Of a DNA stretch of 64,000 nucleotides, positions 52,078 to 61,465 are shown one piece after another (the stretch's first letter is position 1; every line of letters begins with the position of its first letter). Source of the stretch: Rariloculus sp965263005 (GTDB taxonomy: Bacteria > Pseudomonadota > Gammaproteobacteria > Steroidobacterales > Rariloculaceae); contig NZ_OZ253579.1 in the NCBI RefSeq assembly GCF_965263005.1, forward strand, positions 2,852,001-2,916,000, given 5' to 3'. The position numbers and the translations under genes are program-made. The notes beneath the pieces are model-generated. The model did not search any database. It saw only the letters and a list, made by a program, of their open reading frames with translations, and was not told where the DNA came from.

Positions 52078-53913
52078 TCAGCGTCCGCCGGTTCCGTGGC
52101 CAGTCATTCGCGTTCGTCCGTTGCCGAAGATAGTGTCCCCGCTGCCACTCGCGCCGAACTGCAGGCTCGCGAGGCGCGCATAGACGGAATCGCGCTTCAC
52201 GAGCTCGTCGTGCGTGCCGATGTCGACGATGCGCCCGTGATCCATGACGACGGTACGGCTGGCCTCGAGCACGGTCGCAAGCCGATGGGCGATGACGATG
52301 GTCGTGCGCCCCTCCGCGAGGCGCTCGAGCGCTTCCTGCACGAGCCGCTCGCTCTCGGCGTCCAGTGAGCTCGTCGCCTCGTCGAGCAGCAGAATCGGCG
52401 GGTCCTTGAGGAGAGCGCGCGCGATGGCGATACGTTGCCGCTGGCCGCCCGACAGACGCGTCCCTCGTTCGCCGAGGAAGGTTTCGTAGCCGGACGGCAA
52501 CTGCCGGATGAATTCATCCGCCGCGGCAGCGCGAGCGGCGGCCTCGATCTCGGCATCGCTCGCTGCGGACCGGCCGTAGCGGATGTTCTCCCTGACGGAC
52601 GTTCCGAAAATGACCGTTTCCTGAGGCACGAGGCCGATACGCTCCCTGACGGCGCGAGGATCGGCGAGGGTGATATCGACGCCGTCGATCCGGATGGTCC
52701 CCGATTGGGGATCGTAGAAACGCAGCAACAACTGAAACAACGTGCTCTTGCCGGCACCGGACGGGCCGACGACGGCAAGCCTCTCGCCGCTCTCGACCCC
52801 AAGATCGAACGCGTCGACAGCCATCGTGCCGGGCCGCGACGGATAGCTGAACGAGACCGACTCGAAACGGATGCTGCCCACGCTGACCGTGGGCAAGGCG
52901 ACGGGATTGCGCGGCGCGACGATGCTCGGCTTGGTCTGGAGCAGCTCGACGAGCCGCTCCATGGCGCCCGCGGCGCGTTGGACCTCGCCCCACATTTCGC
53001 TCAAACCCGCCGCGGAGCCCGCGGCGAAGATCGCGTAGAGCAGAAACTGTCCCAGTTGTCCGGCCGTCATGCCGCCTGCGAGCACCGACTGCGTTCCGAG
53101 CCAGAGCACGAAAGTGATTGCGCCGAAAATGAAAAGGATCGATATCGCCGTCAACGCCGCGCGCACGCGGCTTCGCCGCACGCCCACACGAAAGGCGGTC
53201 ATGACGGCATCCCTGAAACGCTCGCTCAGCAACCGTTCGAGCGTGAATGCCTGCACCATCGAGATGGCGTTCAGGGTCTCGGCTGCGAGACCGCTCGTAT
53301 CCGCGATGCGGTCCTGGCTCACGCGCGACAACACCCGCAGGCGCCGGCCGATCACGATGATCGGCACGAGCACGAGCGGCACGAGGACCACGATGATTCC
53401 TGTAAGCCTGGGGCTCGTGACCGCGAGCATGAAAGTGGCGCCGACGAGAATCACGGCCGAGCGGATGGCGATCGAGAGGCCCGCACCCGTGATCGACTGG
53501 ATCAGCGTCGTATCCGTGGTCAGGCGCGACAGGATCTCACCGGTTTTCGTCACCTCGAAGAACGGCGCGTCGAGCTTGACGATGTGGCGGTAGACGGCGG
53601 CCCGCATGTCGGCGACGACCCGTTCGCCGAGCCACATGACGAGATAGAAACGCAACGCCGCGAACAGCCCGAACGCCATGGCAACGCCGAAGAGCGCAAG
53701 AAAGTAGCGGTCTATCGTCGCGGGATCGTCCGCGAGCAAACCGCGATCGATCAGGTAGCGCAGCGCCACGGGCAGACTGAGCTGCGCCGCGGCTGCAAGC
53801 AACAGCGCCGTTGCCGCAAGCAACAGCGTGCCCCGGTACGGTCTGATGAAAGGCGCAAGCGCGCGCAACGGTGCGAGCGAGCGACCCTTGGGGCGATCGG
53901 AGGCGTCGGTCAT
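52078..53913 (-). CDS. ABC transporter, fused membrane and ATPase domains (MsbA-like exporter)
   Basis: The 611-residue half-transporter has six membrane helices in residues 20-310 and an ATPase domain with Walker A GPSGAGKST, Q-loop GLVPQETVIF, signature LSGGQRQRIAIARAL, Walker B ILLLDEATSSLD and switch His in IVIAHRLATVL. It functions as a homodimer, exporting lipids, drugs or other hydrophobic compounds. The closest types are MsbA and related multidrug exporters. It is a single gene, and the C-terminal 25 residues are Gly-rich and irregular. Confidence 0.92.
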   Translation of the reverse strand: MTDASDRPKGRSLAPLRALAPFIRPYRGTLLLAATALLLAAAAQLSLPVALRYLIDRGLLADDPATIDRYFLALFGVAMAFGLFAALRFYLVMWLGERVVADMRAAVYRHIVKLDAPFFEVTKTGEILSRLTTDTTLIQSITGAGLSIAIRSAVILVGATFMLAVTSPRLTGIIVVLVPLVLVPIIVIGRRLRVLSRVSQDRIADTSGLAAETLNAISMVQAFTLERLLSERFRDAVMTAFRVGVRRSRVRAALTAISILFIFGAITFVLWLGTQSVLAGGMTAGQLGQFLLYAIFAAGSAAGLSEMWGEVQRAAGAMERLVELLQTKPSIVAPRNPVALPTVSVGSIRFESVSFSYPSRPGTMAVDAFDLGVESGERLAVVGPSGAGKSTLFQLLLRFYDPQSGTIRIDGVDITLADPRAVRERIGLVPQETVIFGTSVRENIRYGRSAASDAEIEAAARAAAADEFIRQLPSGYETFLGERGTRLSGGQRQRIAIARALLKDPPILLLDEATSSLDAESERLVQEALERLAEGRTTIVIAHRLATVLEASRTVVMDHGRIVDIGTHDELVKRDSVYARLASLQFGASGSGDTIFGNGRTRMTGHGTGGR

Positions 53914-54044
53914 GGCGCCCTATTCTCGCCGGAATGCAGGCCTTGCGTCACGGCCGCGCCGCGTCCTCGATCGCATTCCAGTGACGCCGCATCGCGGCCG
54001 GCATCGCTATACTGTCGCGAAATTGACCACCGAGGGGATGCAAA

Positions 54045-55232
54045 GTGCTCAAGCCAGCCGTTGCCGCCGTAGCGATCACAGCCGCGCTCGCAGCCGAAGT
54101 CACCGCTGCGCAGGGATTGCGCGCATCGCCGCCGTTGCCGACACTGCCGCAGGTGCACGAGACCGCCGACTACTCGATCCGGGTCGTCGAACTGGCCGCG
54201 GGTCTGGCCAATCCCTGGAGCCTCGCCTTTCTTCCTGACGGCGACATGCTCGTCACCGAGCGTCCCGGGCGGCTCAGAATCCTGCGCGACGGCGTGCTTG
54301 ACGCCGAGCCTGTCCCCGGAGTCCCCGAAGTCCGCAGAACCGCACTCGGCGGTCTGCTCGACGTCGTGCTGCATCCGGACTTCGCGGCCAACAGCGTCGT
54401 CTACCTGAGCTACTCGAAGGACATCGACGGCGAGCACTCGACGACGGCCATCGCGCGCGGCCGGTTCGATGGTTCGGCGCTCCACGGCGTCGCGGACATC
54501 TTCGTCGCGAACACGAGAAGCACGTCGGCGACGAACTTCGGCGGCCGGATGGTGTTCGGCCGCGACGCCCACCTCTATCTGACCGTCGGCGAACGGCAGG
54601 AACAGGACCGTGCGCAGGATCCGATGGACCACGGCGGCAAGGTGCTGCGGCTCGGCGACGACGGCAGCGCCCCCGAAGACAATCCGTTCGCCGGCCAGGC
54701 CGGCTTTCTTCCGGAGATCTACTCGCTCGGGCACCGGAGCCCGCAGGGTCTCGCCGTACACCCGGAGACGGGAGACATCTGGGAGAACGAACACGGGCCG
54801 CTCGGCGGAGACGAAGTCAATATCGTGCTGCCGGGCCGCAACTATGGCTGGCCGATCGTCTCGTACGGCACCGACTACGACGGAACACAGATCACCGACA
54901 CGGGCCTGAGCACTCGCCCCGACCTCGAGCCGCCGTTCATGTACTGGGTCCCGTCGATCGCGATCTCGGGCATGAACTTCTATACGGGCGATGTGTTCCC
55001 CGAATGGCGCGGCAATGCGTTCGTCGGCGCGATGATGGAGGGGCGAATTCGCTGGACAGGCCACATACAGCGTCTGACATTCAACGAACAGGGTTTCCCG
55101 ATCACGCGCGAGCCGCTGCTGACCGGGCTCAGGCAACGGATCCGCGACGTCCGCCCCGGGCCCGACGGCTTGCTCTACGTGCTGACGGACGAAAATCCGG
55201 GCGCCGTGCTCAGGATCGAGCCGGCGGATTGA
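54045..55232 (+). CDS. exported PQQ-dependent aldose sugar dehydrogenase (YliI/Asd-like)
   Basis: The 395-residue protein starts at GTG 54045 with GAGGGG upstream. A signal peptide (KPAVAAVAITAALAAEVTAAQ) is followed by the GSDH propeller: GLANPWSLAFLPDGDMLVTER, LLDVVLHPDFAANSVVYLSY, FGGRMVFGRDAHLYLTVGER, SLGHRSPQGLAVHPETGDIW, EHGPLGGDEVNIVLPGRNYGWP and IRDVRPGPDGLLYVLTDE. It is the soluble aldose dehydrogenase type, a paralogue of the protein at 16759. Natural substrates are unclear; electrons go to an unknown acceptor. Confidence 0.9.
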   Translation: MLKPAVAAVAITAALAAEVTAAQGLRASPPLPTLPQVHETADYSIRVVELAAGLANPWSLAFLPDGDMLVTERPGRLRILRDGVLDAEPVPGVPEVRRTALGGLLDVVLHPDFAANSVVYLSYSKDIDGEHSTTAIARGRFDGSALHGVADIFVANTRSTSATNFGGRMVFGRDAHLYLTVGERQEQDRAQDPMDHGGKVLRLGDDGSAPEDNPFAGQAGFLPEIYSLGHRSPQGLAVHPETGDIWENEHGPLGGDEVNIVLPGRNYGWPIVSYGTDYDGTQITDTGLSTRPDLEPPFMYWVPSIAISGMNFYTGDVFPEWRGNAFVGAMMEGRIRWTGHIQRLTFNEQGFPITREPLLTGLRQRIRDVRPGPDGLLYVLTDENPGAVLRIEPAD

Positions 55233-55312
55233 CGCGGGGGCGCTGGCGCGATGCGGGTGTCGCGTTCAGCCGACCGTGAAAGCGATGCCACTCGCGGGGC
55301 GGGAGGCTAGGG

Positions 55313-56167
55313 CTAGGGCCCGGCCGCCTCCGCCTGCGCCTCCTCGATCTCCCTGAGCCGCTCGAGCTCCTCGAGGTCGCGATTGTTCGTGCAGTAGAAC
55401 TCGTTGATGTTGTCCGTCGTCGGCGTCCACCGGCGGGGCGCCGAGGTCCACGGCTCCGTGAGGACCTTCGGATCGTCGACGGTGACCTCAACGATGAGAT
55501 AGTTCATCGACGGACGCGAATAGCGCTCAATGACGCGCAGCTCGTCACTGTGAAACCAGCCGTTCGGCAGGATGTACGTGCGCTCGTCGAAGTCGGTCGA
55601 TTCAACGACGAGCGTGTCGCCTTCCCAGTGGGCAGTGCTGTTGCCGTGGAACAGCAGCTCGGGATACTCGGGGATCGGACGGCCGTCCGTATGGATGACC
55701 CGAAAGTTGTTGAGCACCTCGAATAGCTGCGCGAACAGGCCGGGCTTGTGGACGAGCATCGTGCCGTAAGGGTTCTGCAGCCAGATGGCCGGGACGCCGC
55801 GCGGCATGCAGTTGACCGACGACTTGGAAAGTTCGAGCTCGAGCGGCGTCATGGCCGCGATCCGCTCCGCGGCCGCAGGCTGGAACGAAGGCGGCTCCTC
55901 CGGCGTGAGCTCGGGGTCGAACTGCCGCCGCGCTGCCGGGTCGACGCCGAATCTCCCGCTGACGCCCTGGCCCGCGCTGTTCGGCAGCCAAAGCCCCGTC
56001 AGATCCGGCTTGCCGTTGGACAACCGCGGCGGCGGTCCGCCGGGCGGCATCACCGTGATCGAATACTCCGTTTCCTGACCGTCCTGAGCTTGCGAGGACA
56101 GCGGCAGGACGCCCGCGATCGCGAGCATCGCGGCGCACGCAAGGCCAACGCGTACGTAAGACTTCAT
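55313..56167 (-). CDS. exported protein of the PDWSGVW-type family (paralogue 5)
   Basis: The 284-residue protein starts at 56167, where GGAGG lies eight bases upstream; an ATG at 56173 is too close to it. A signal peptide (SYVRVGLACAAMLAIAGVL) is followed by KPDLTGLWLPNS, NCMPRGVPAIWLQNPYG, VIHTDGRPIPEYPELLF and AHWEGDTLVVESTDFDE. The C-terminal 20 residues form a Glu-rich helix. It is the second gene of a unit with the DUF6152-like gene at 56202. Confidence 0.8.
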   Translation of the reverse strand: MKSYVRVGLACAAMLAIAGVLPLSSQAQDGQETEYSITVMPPGGPPPRLSNGKPDLTGLWLPNSAGQGVSGRFGVDPAARRQFDPELTPEEPPSFQPAAAERIAAMTPLELELSKSSVNCMPRGVPAIWLQNPYGTMLVHKPGLFAQLFEVLNNFRVIHTDGRPIPEYPELLFHGNSTAHWEGDTLVVESTDFDERTYILPNGWFHSDELRVIERYSRPSMNYLIVEVTVDDPKVLTEPWTSAPRRWTPTTDNINEFYCTNNRDLEELERLREIEEAQAEAAGP

Positions 56168-56201
56168 CGTCATGACCTCCACGCGAACTTCGGGCTTTAC
56201 T

Positions 56202-56606
56202 TCAGTTCTGGATCTGGCCGACCTGGCGCAGTATTCCGTCCGAAACGCGCATCGTGCCAGCCGCCGCATACCGCTCTTTGCCGGTCCTGGCCAGGCAACC
56301 TCTGACCCAGATCTCCTTGCCGATGTTCTCAAGGAAAAGCTGCCTCGGCGTCCCGGCTCTCTTGAGCGTGATCAGCGCATAGGTCTGAAAGGACCAGGAC
56401 TCGACGTTACCGTTTTCATCCTCGACGTCGAGGTAGAAATAGGCGTGCGGGTTCTGCCAGTCCAGACGCGTGAGGACGCCGGTGAAATCCCTGCAATTGT
56501 CGGCATCGAACTCGGCCGCGAATGCATGGTGCGTATACGCGGGAACCGCGAGCACGAGCGCACAGGCGGCCACTGCGGCAACACCTGGAAACTTTGCTCT
56601 TTGCAT
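56202..56606 (-). CDS. exported DUF6152-like protein (paralogue 4)
   Basis: The 134-residue protein starts at 56606 with GGAGGA upstream. A signal peptide (KFPGVAAVAACALVLAVPAYT) is followed by HHAFAAEFDADNCRDFTGVL and WQNPHAYFYLDVEDENGNVE, then WSFQTYALITLKRAG in place of the usual EGGxPxxLxxxGW. A Cys pair (CRDF and RGCLAR) is specific to this copy. It precedes the PDWSGVW gene by 34 bp on the same strand. Confidence 0.8.
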   Translation of the reverse strand: MQRAKFPGVAAVAACALVLAVPAYTHHAFAAEFDADNCRDFTGVLTRLDWQNPHAYFYLDVEDENGNVESWSFQTYALITLKRAGTPRQLFLENIGKEIWVRGCLARTGKERYAAAGTMRVSDGILRQVGQIQN

Positions 56607-56753
56607 CGAATCCTCCATCGCTGCGGTAATGAGCATGATACGTGAATCGGTCGGCTCGACAAGCAGATCGGGCTGCCCGGCGCAGCACCGGGGCCAACGT
56701 TCACGACCCCGGCGTTTGCATCCCGGCGCGCGATCCAGCGACGCCGGAATACG

Positions 56754-58256
56754 TCAGACCGCGAACACGGCGCCGATCAGCAGATAGACGATGAGGACGA
56801 TCGTCATGACGCCGAGCACATTGAGCCAGATGCCGGCGCGCACCATTTGCGGGATCGAGATCGCGCCGCTGCTGAACACGATCGCATTCGGCGGCGTCGC
56901 GACCGGCAGCATGAACGCGAAGCTCGCGGCGAGAACGGCCGGAACGGACAGCAGCAACGGATGCGAGCCGACGCTGACGGCAAGCGCCGCCACGATCGGC
57001 AGAAACGTCGCTGAAGTCGCGATGTTGCTCGTAAGCTCTGTCAGCAAGACGATGAGCACGGTGACGACGATCACGAGCATGATCGTGGGCCAGGCATCAA
57101 GTCCGCCGAGCGCCACGCCGATGCCTTCGGCAAGCCCGGAATCGGAGACGGCCGCCGCGAGACTCAGTCCACCGCCGAACAGCAGGAGCACGCCCCACGG
57201 CAAGCGCTCGGCATACGGCCAGTTCATGAGGTAGTCGCCCTTCCCTGCTCCACTCGGAATCACGAATAGCAGCAGCGCGCCGAAAATCGCGATTCCGGTA
57301 TCCGAGAGCAGCAATTCGGGAAACCAGTTCGTGAGCAGCGGGCGGGAAATCCACAGAAACGCCGTAATCGCAAACACGATGCCGACCCGCTTCTCGGCCG
57401 TTGACGTGGAGCCCATGGCTCCAAGCGCCTCGGCGATCGCCGTCCGTGCCCCTGGCAGCTCGTCGCGATTGACCCGGTAGAGCCAACGCGTCAGCACAAA
57501 CCAGCACAGCACCAGCATGATCCCGGATACCGGCAAGCCGACCAGCATCCACTGGGCGAAACCGATCTGCACGTCATAGGTTTCGAGCATGAATCCGGCG
57601 AGCAAAGCGTTGGGCGGCGTGCCGATCAGTGTGGCCACACCACCGATATTCGCCCCGTAGGCGACGGACAACAGCAGCGCGGTGGCAAATCCCGCCTTGG
57701 CAGGCTCGATATTTCCGTTGCCGTCACGGGGAATGATCGACAGCGCCACGGGCAGCATCATGACCGCCGTTGCCGTATTGCTGACCCACATGCTGAGCGC
57801 CGCCGTCGCCGCAATGAAACCGGCGATCTGGAAATCCTCTCGCGCACCGACGCGGTCAAGGACGGTCAACGCGATGCGGCGATGCAGATTCGACCGCTCG
57901 ATCGCAAGCCCGATCACGAAGCCGCCGAGAAACAGAAAAACCAGCGGATTCGCGTACGGCGCCGCCGCCTGCTGAATCGGCGCGACACCGAGTGTCGGGA
58001 AAAGCGCAAGCGGCAGCAGCGCGGTCGCCGCGACCGGCAACGCCTCGCTGAGCCAGAAGATCGCAAGCAGCATTGCGACGGCCGCGACGCGCCACGCCGC
58101 GGGCTCGAGGCCTTCGGGCGCCGGTAACAGCAACATGGCCACGAACACGGTCGGGCCAAGTACCCTGCCTACCGTCCGGCGGCGGTGGCTGACCGCGCTC
58201 GCCGGCAGCACGCCGGTATCGGCAGTCCCCTGCCCCTGTACCTCGTTCGAGCTCAT
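56754..58256 (-). CDS. DASS/SLC13-family sodium-anion symporter
   Basis: The 500-residue protein starts at 58256; the frame extends upstream only through MITE-derived sequence. Twelve or so membrane helices include the two substrate/Na motifs of the family, SNTATAVMMLP and TSNIATSATFLP, and GTPPNALLAG and ATPPNAIVFSSG before them in each half. Members import dicarboxylates, citrate or sulfate with Na+. The specificity here is unknown; dicarboxylate uptake would fit a heterotroph. Confidence 0.92.
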   Translation of the reverse strand: MSSNEVQGQGTADTGVLPASAVSHRRRTVGRVLGPTVFVAMLLLPAPEGLEPAAWRVAAVAMLLAIFWLSEALPVAATALLPLALFPTLGVAPIQQAAAPYANPLVFLFLGGFVIGLAIERSNLHRRIALTVLDRVGAREDFQIAGFIAATAALSMWVSNTATAVMMLPVALSIIPRDGNGNIEPAKAGFATALLLSVAYGANIGGVATLIGTPPNALLAGFMLETYDVQIGFAQWMLVGLPVSGIMLVLCWFVLTRWLYRVNRDELPGARTAIAEALGAMGSTSTAEKRVGIVFAITAFLWISRPLLTNWFPELLLSDTGIAIFGALLLFVIPSGAGKGDYLMNWPYAERLPWGVLLLFGGGLSLAAAVSDSGLAEGIGVALGGLDAWPTIMLVIVVTVLIVLLTELTSNIATSATFLPIVAALAVSVGSHPLLLSVPAVLAASFAFMLPVATPPNAIVFSSGAISIPQMVRAGIWLNVLGVMTIVLIVYLLIGAVFAV

Positions 58257-58284
58257 CTGTTCAGCCTCCCAAACGGCCGGTGTC

Positions 58285-58385
58285 CAGCAGCGCGTAGTCA
58301 GAGCCCCACTGCATTCGACCGGCGATGCCTCCCGGCTCACTGCGTTGCCCTATACTACCCGCGAGTTCGCACTCAGGCTTGTCCG
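58285..58385. mobile_element. MITE-like element, copy D (left half, decayed)
   Basis: GCATTCGACCGGCGATGC followed by CACTGCGTTGCCC matches the left arm and core of copy C (24558-24600), with the outer end CAGCAGCGCG diverged from TAGCAGCCCG. The core GTTCGCACT is recognisable, after which similarity fades and no right terminus is found. It lies just upstream of the DASS gene and separates it from the GFA gene. Confidence 0.6.
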
Positions 58386-58491
58386 GCATCGAAAGCTTGC
58401 CCGGATGGCGTCGACTTCCCGAAGCCGCGAGCACGAAGCGATACTCGATGAACACCGTATCGACCGCAGACCTCCAAGGAGCCTACTTCCG

Positions 58492-58902
58492 ATGACTGAC
58501 ATCACGCTTTCAGGCCGCTGCCTTTGCGGCGCCGTTCACTACGAGGTGACGGGCAACGTGCTTCGTTTCCTGCACTGCCACTGCGAGCGCTGCCGCAGGG
58601 CGTCGGGCACGGGCCACGCGTCGAATATTATCCTGAACCCGGCCAGCGTCGAATGGCAGGCCGGGGAAAGCGTTATCAGACGGTTCAAGCTGCCCGAAGC
58701 GCAGCGCTTCGCGACGACGTTCTGCGCGACTTGCGGCGGCCCGTTGCCGCGTGAATTCGGCGAGATGGTCGTCCTGCCCGCGGGCACGCTCGACGCCATG
58801 CCCGACCTCGAGCCTCAGGCGCGGATTTTCTGGGACTCGCGGGCGCCGTGGTCCTGCGAAGACGGCAATCTGCCGGCGTATTCCGAGTACCCGACGGGCT
58901 GA
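58492..58902 (+). CDS. GFA-family protein (glutathione-dependent formaldehyde-activating type)
   Basis: The 136-residue protein has the zinc-binding pattern of the GFA/CENP-V family: CLCGAVHYEVTG, HCHCERCRRASG and TFCATCGGPLPRE, with at least seven Cys ligands. Most members of the family are of uncertain activity; formaldehyde activation is established only for a few. The start at 58492 has AAGGAG about 12 bases upstream. Confidence 0.85.
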   Translation: MTDITLSGRCLCGAVHYEVTGNVLRFLHCHCERCRRASGTGHASNIILNPASVEWQAGESVIRRFKLPEAQRFATTFCATCGGPLPREFGEMVVLPAGTLDAMPDLEPQARIFWDSRAPWSCEDGNLPAYSEYPTG

Positions 58903-58926
58903 GTCCCCGTGTCTGGAGGCCACGTG

Positions 58927-60378
58927 ATGTCATCCGCGCGACAACGAAGCAAAGCAGAACTCGCCCGGCGACTGCGCGAGATTGTTGCGCCCGAGCACGT
59001 CATCGAAGACGCCGAAACGCAACGGCCTTACGAGTGCGACGGGCTGCCGATCTATCGCGAGATGCCGCTGCTCGTCGTGCTGCCGGAGACAGTCGAGCAG
59101 GTGCAGGACATCATGCGGCTGTGCCATCGCAAGAGCGTGCCCGTGATCGCGCGCGGCGCGGGCACCGGCCTCAGCGCGGGCGCACTGCCGAGCCCCGCTG
59201 CCGTAGTCCTGTCGCTGGCCAAGCTCAACAGAATCCTAAAGATCGATCCGCTCGCACGCACGGCGCGCGTTCAGCCCGGCGTGCGCAATCTCGCGATCTC
59301 AGAAGCCGCCGCCGAGCACGGCTTGTTCTATGGCCCTGACCCATCCTCGCAGATCGCCTGCTCTATCGGCGGGAACGTCGCAGAAAACTCGGGCGGCGTG
59401 CACTGCCTCAAGTACGGATTGACCGTGCACAACGTGCTGCGCGCCGAGCTCGTCGACGTCAGCGGCGAGCGCTTCATTGTCGGCAGCGAAGGTCTCGATG
59501 CCGCGGGCTTCGATCTCATGGCGCTCGTTACCGGGTCCGAAGGCATGCTCGGCATGGTCACGGAGATCACGGTCAAGCTGTTGCCGACGCCGGAAGTCGC
59601 GCAAGTCGTCATGGCGGCCTTCGACTCCGTCAAGCTCGCGGGCGACGCTGTCGGCGCCGTGATCGCGGCCGGAATCATTCCGGCGGGTCTTGAAATGATG
59701 GACGGGCACGCGATCCGGGCCGCCGAGGACTTCGCTCATGCAGGCTATCCGACCGACGCGAGCGCGCTGTTGCTCTGCGAGGTCGACGGCGCAGCCGAGG
59801 AAGTCGCCGAGCACTGCGCGCTCGTGGAGCGGCTGTTCCGCGAACTCGGCGCCGTGAGCACGCGAACGTCGCGCAGCGAAGCGGAGCGGGCGCTGCTTTG
59901 GAAGGGCCGCAAGTCGGCGTTTCCCGCGGTCGGCCGCATTTCGCCGGACTATTACTGCATGGACGGCACGATCCCGCGCGGCAAGCTCGCACACGTGCTT
60001 GGCGAGATCGACCGCATGGCAGCCGAGTACCGCTTGCGCGTCGCCAATGTCTTTCACGCCGGCGACGGCAACCTGCATCCGCTGATTCTGTTCGATGCCA
60101 ACGTGCCCGGCGACTTCGAAAAAGCCGAGGAGTTTGGGGGCCGGATCCTCGAGCTCTGCGTGGCCGTCGGCGGCTGCATCACGGGCGAGCACGGCGTCGG
60201 TGTCGAGAAGCTGCGCCAGATGCCGGCCCAATTCACCTCATCGGAGCTCGAACAGTTCCATGCTGTCAAGCGCGCTTTCGACCCGGCCGGCACCCTGAAT
60301 CCGGGCAAGGGCATTCCATCGCTCAGGCAGTGTCAGGAATACCGGACGCTCGAGCTTGCGCGGGTATCCTCGGGCTGA
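58927..60378 (+). CDS. glcD: glycolate oxidase subunit GlcD (FAD-linked)
   Basis: The 483-residue protein starts at 58927 (GGAGG nine bases upstream; GTG 58909 is an alternative). It has the FAD PP-loop PVIARGAGTGLSAGALP, PSSQIACSIGGNVAENSGGVHCLKYG, the LLPTPEVAQVVMAAF domain and the C-terminal ITGEHGVGVEKLRQM. It is the catalytic subunit of the glycolate oxidase complex and feeds electrons to the membrane via GlcE and GlcF. First gene of glcDEF. Confidence 0.93.
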   Translation: MSSARQRSKAELARRLREIVAPEHVIEDAETQRPYECDGLPIYREMPLLVVLPETVEQVQDIMRLCHRKSVPVIARGAGTGLSAGALPSPAAVVLSLAKLNRILKIDPLARTARVQPGVRNLAISEAAAEHGLFYGPDPSSQIACSIGGNVAENSGGVHCLKYGLTVHNVLRAELVDVSGERFIVGSEGLDAAGFDLMALVTGSEGMLGMVTEITVKLLPTPEVAQVVMAAFDSVKLAGDAVGAVIAAGIIPAGLEMMDGHAIRAAEDFAHAGYPTDASALLLCEVDGAAEEVAEHCALVERLFRELGAVSTRTSRSEAERALLWKGRKSAFPAVGRISPDYYCMDGTIPRGKLAHVLGEIDRMAAEYRLRVANVFHAGDGNLHPLILFDANVPGDFEKAEEFGGRILELCVAVGGCITGEHGVGVEKLRQMPAQFTSSELEQFHAVKRAFDPAGTLNPGKGIPSLRQCQEYRTLELARVSSG

Positions 60379-60396
60379 GTGCGGGCAGCTCTCGTT

Positions 60397-61455
60397 ATGG
60401 CGGATACGTGCGGACAGATCATCGAGCGGATCGAGGACGCCCGGCGTGATGGCGAGCCACTCAGCATCGTTGCGGGCGCGAGCAAACGTTTCATGGGGCG
60501 CGCGAGCGAGGCGACTGCGCTCGACGTCGCGGCCCACAATGGCATCGTGAACTATGAGCCCGGCGAGCTCGTGCTCACGGCGCGCGCAGGCACTCGCTTG
60601 ACCGAGATCGATACGGCATTGGCCGAACACGATCAGATGCTGCAGTTCGAGCCACCACGCTTCGGCGGTACGGCGACCATCGGCGGAGCCCTCGCTTGCA
60701 ATACGTCGGGGGCGGCTCGGCCCTGGCGCGGTTCGATGCGTGATGCCGTGCTCGGTGTAGAACTCGTCAACGGTCGCGGCGAGCGGCTCAGATTCGGCGG
60801 CCGAGTCATGAAGAACGTCGCGGGCTTCGATGTATCGAGATTGCAGGCTGGCGCCCTCGGCGCCTTCGGCGCCATCACCGAAGTCAGCTTCAAGGTGCTG
60901 CCGCGCCCGCGACACACGCTAACGCTGGTGCAGGATGTCGAGTCGGCCGAGGCCATCGCGCGCATGAACGAACTCGCCGGCCTCGCCAAGCCCTTGTCGG
61001 GCGCCGCCTGGCACGACGACCGCCTGCACCTGCGTCTGAGCGGCGCGAGGTCCGCGGTCGAGGCGGCAGCGAGGCAGTGGGGCGGCGAGCGGCTCGATGA
61101 TGCGGAATCCTTCTGGCGCGACCTCGCCGAGCAACGGCTGCCGTTCTTCCGAAGCGACTCACCCTTGTGGCGCTTCTCGGTCAGATCGTCGTCCGCGCTG
61201 CCCGCAATCGAAGGCGCATGGTTGATCGATTGGGCCGGAGCACAACGCTGGATCCACGGCGACTTCGACAAGCGCGAGCTCGAACGCTGGGCGGAATCCG
61301 CGGGCGGCCACGTGAGCCTCTACCGCGGCGGCGACCGCGAGGGTGAAGTGCATCATGCGCTGCCCGATACGCTCAAGTCCCTGCACCTCAGGCTCAAGGA
61401 CGCGTTCGACCCCGACAGAATCCTCAACGCCGGGCGTCTGTATAGCTGGATGTAA
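60397..61455 (+). CDS. glcE: glycolate oxidase subunit GlcE (FAD-binding)
   Basis: The 352-residue protein is a shorter FAD-binding homologue of GlcD: PLSIVAGASKRFMGR, EPPRFGGTATIGGALACNTSG, RFGGRVMKNVAGFDVSRLQAGALGAFG (in parts) and the final FDPDRILNAGRLY. ATG 60397 is preferred because family homology begins there; GTG 60379 directly after the glcD stop would add six residues. Second subunit of the complex. Confidence 0.92.
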   Translation: MADTCGQIIERIEDARRDGEPLSIVAGASKRFMGRASEATALDVAAHNGIVNYEPGELVLTARAGTRLTEIDTALAEHDQMLQFEPPRFGGTATIGGALACNTSGAARPWRGSMRDAVLGVELVNGRGERLRFGGRVMKNVAGFDVSRLQAGALGAFGAITEVSFKVLPRPRHTLTLVQDVESAEAIARMNELAGLAKPLSGAAWHDDRLHLRLSGARSAVEAAARQWGGERLDDAESFWRDLAEQRLPFFRSDSPLWRFSVRSSSALPAIEGAWLIDWAGAQRWIHGDFDKRELERWAESAGGHVSLYRGGDREGEVHHALPDTLKSLHLRLKDAFDPDRILNAGRLYSWM

Positions 61456-61465
61456 CCCTGACTGC

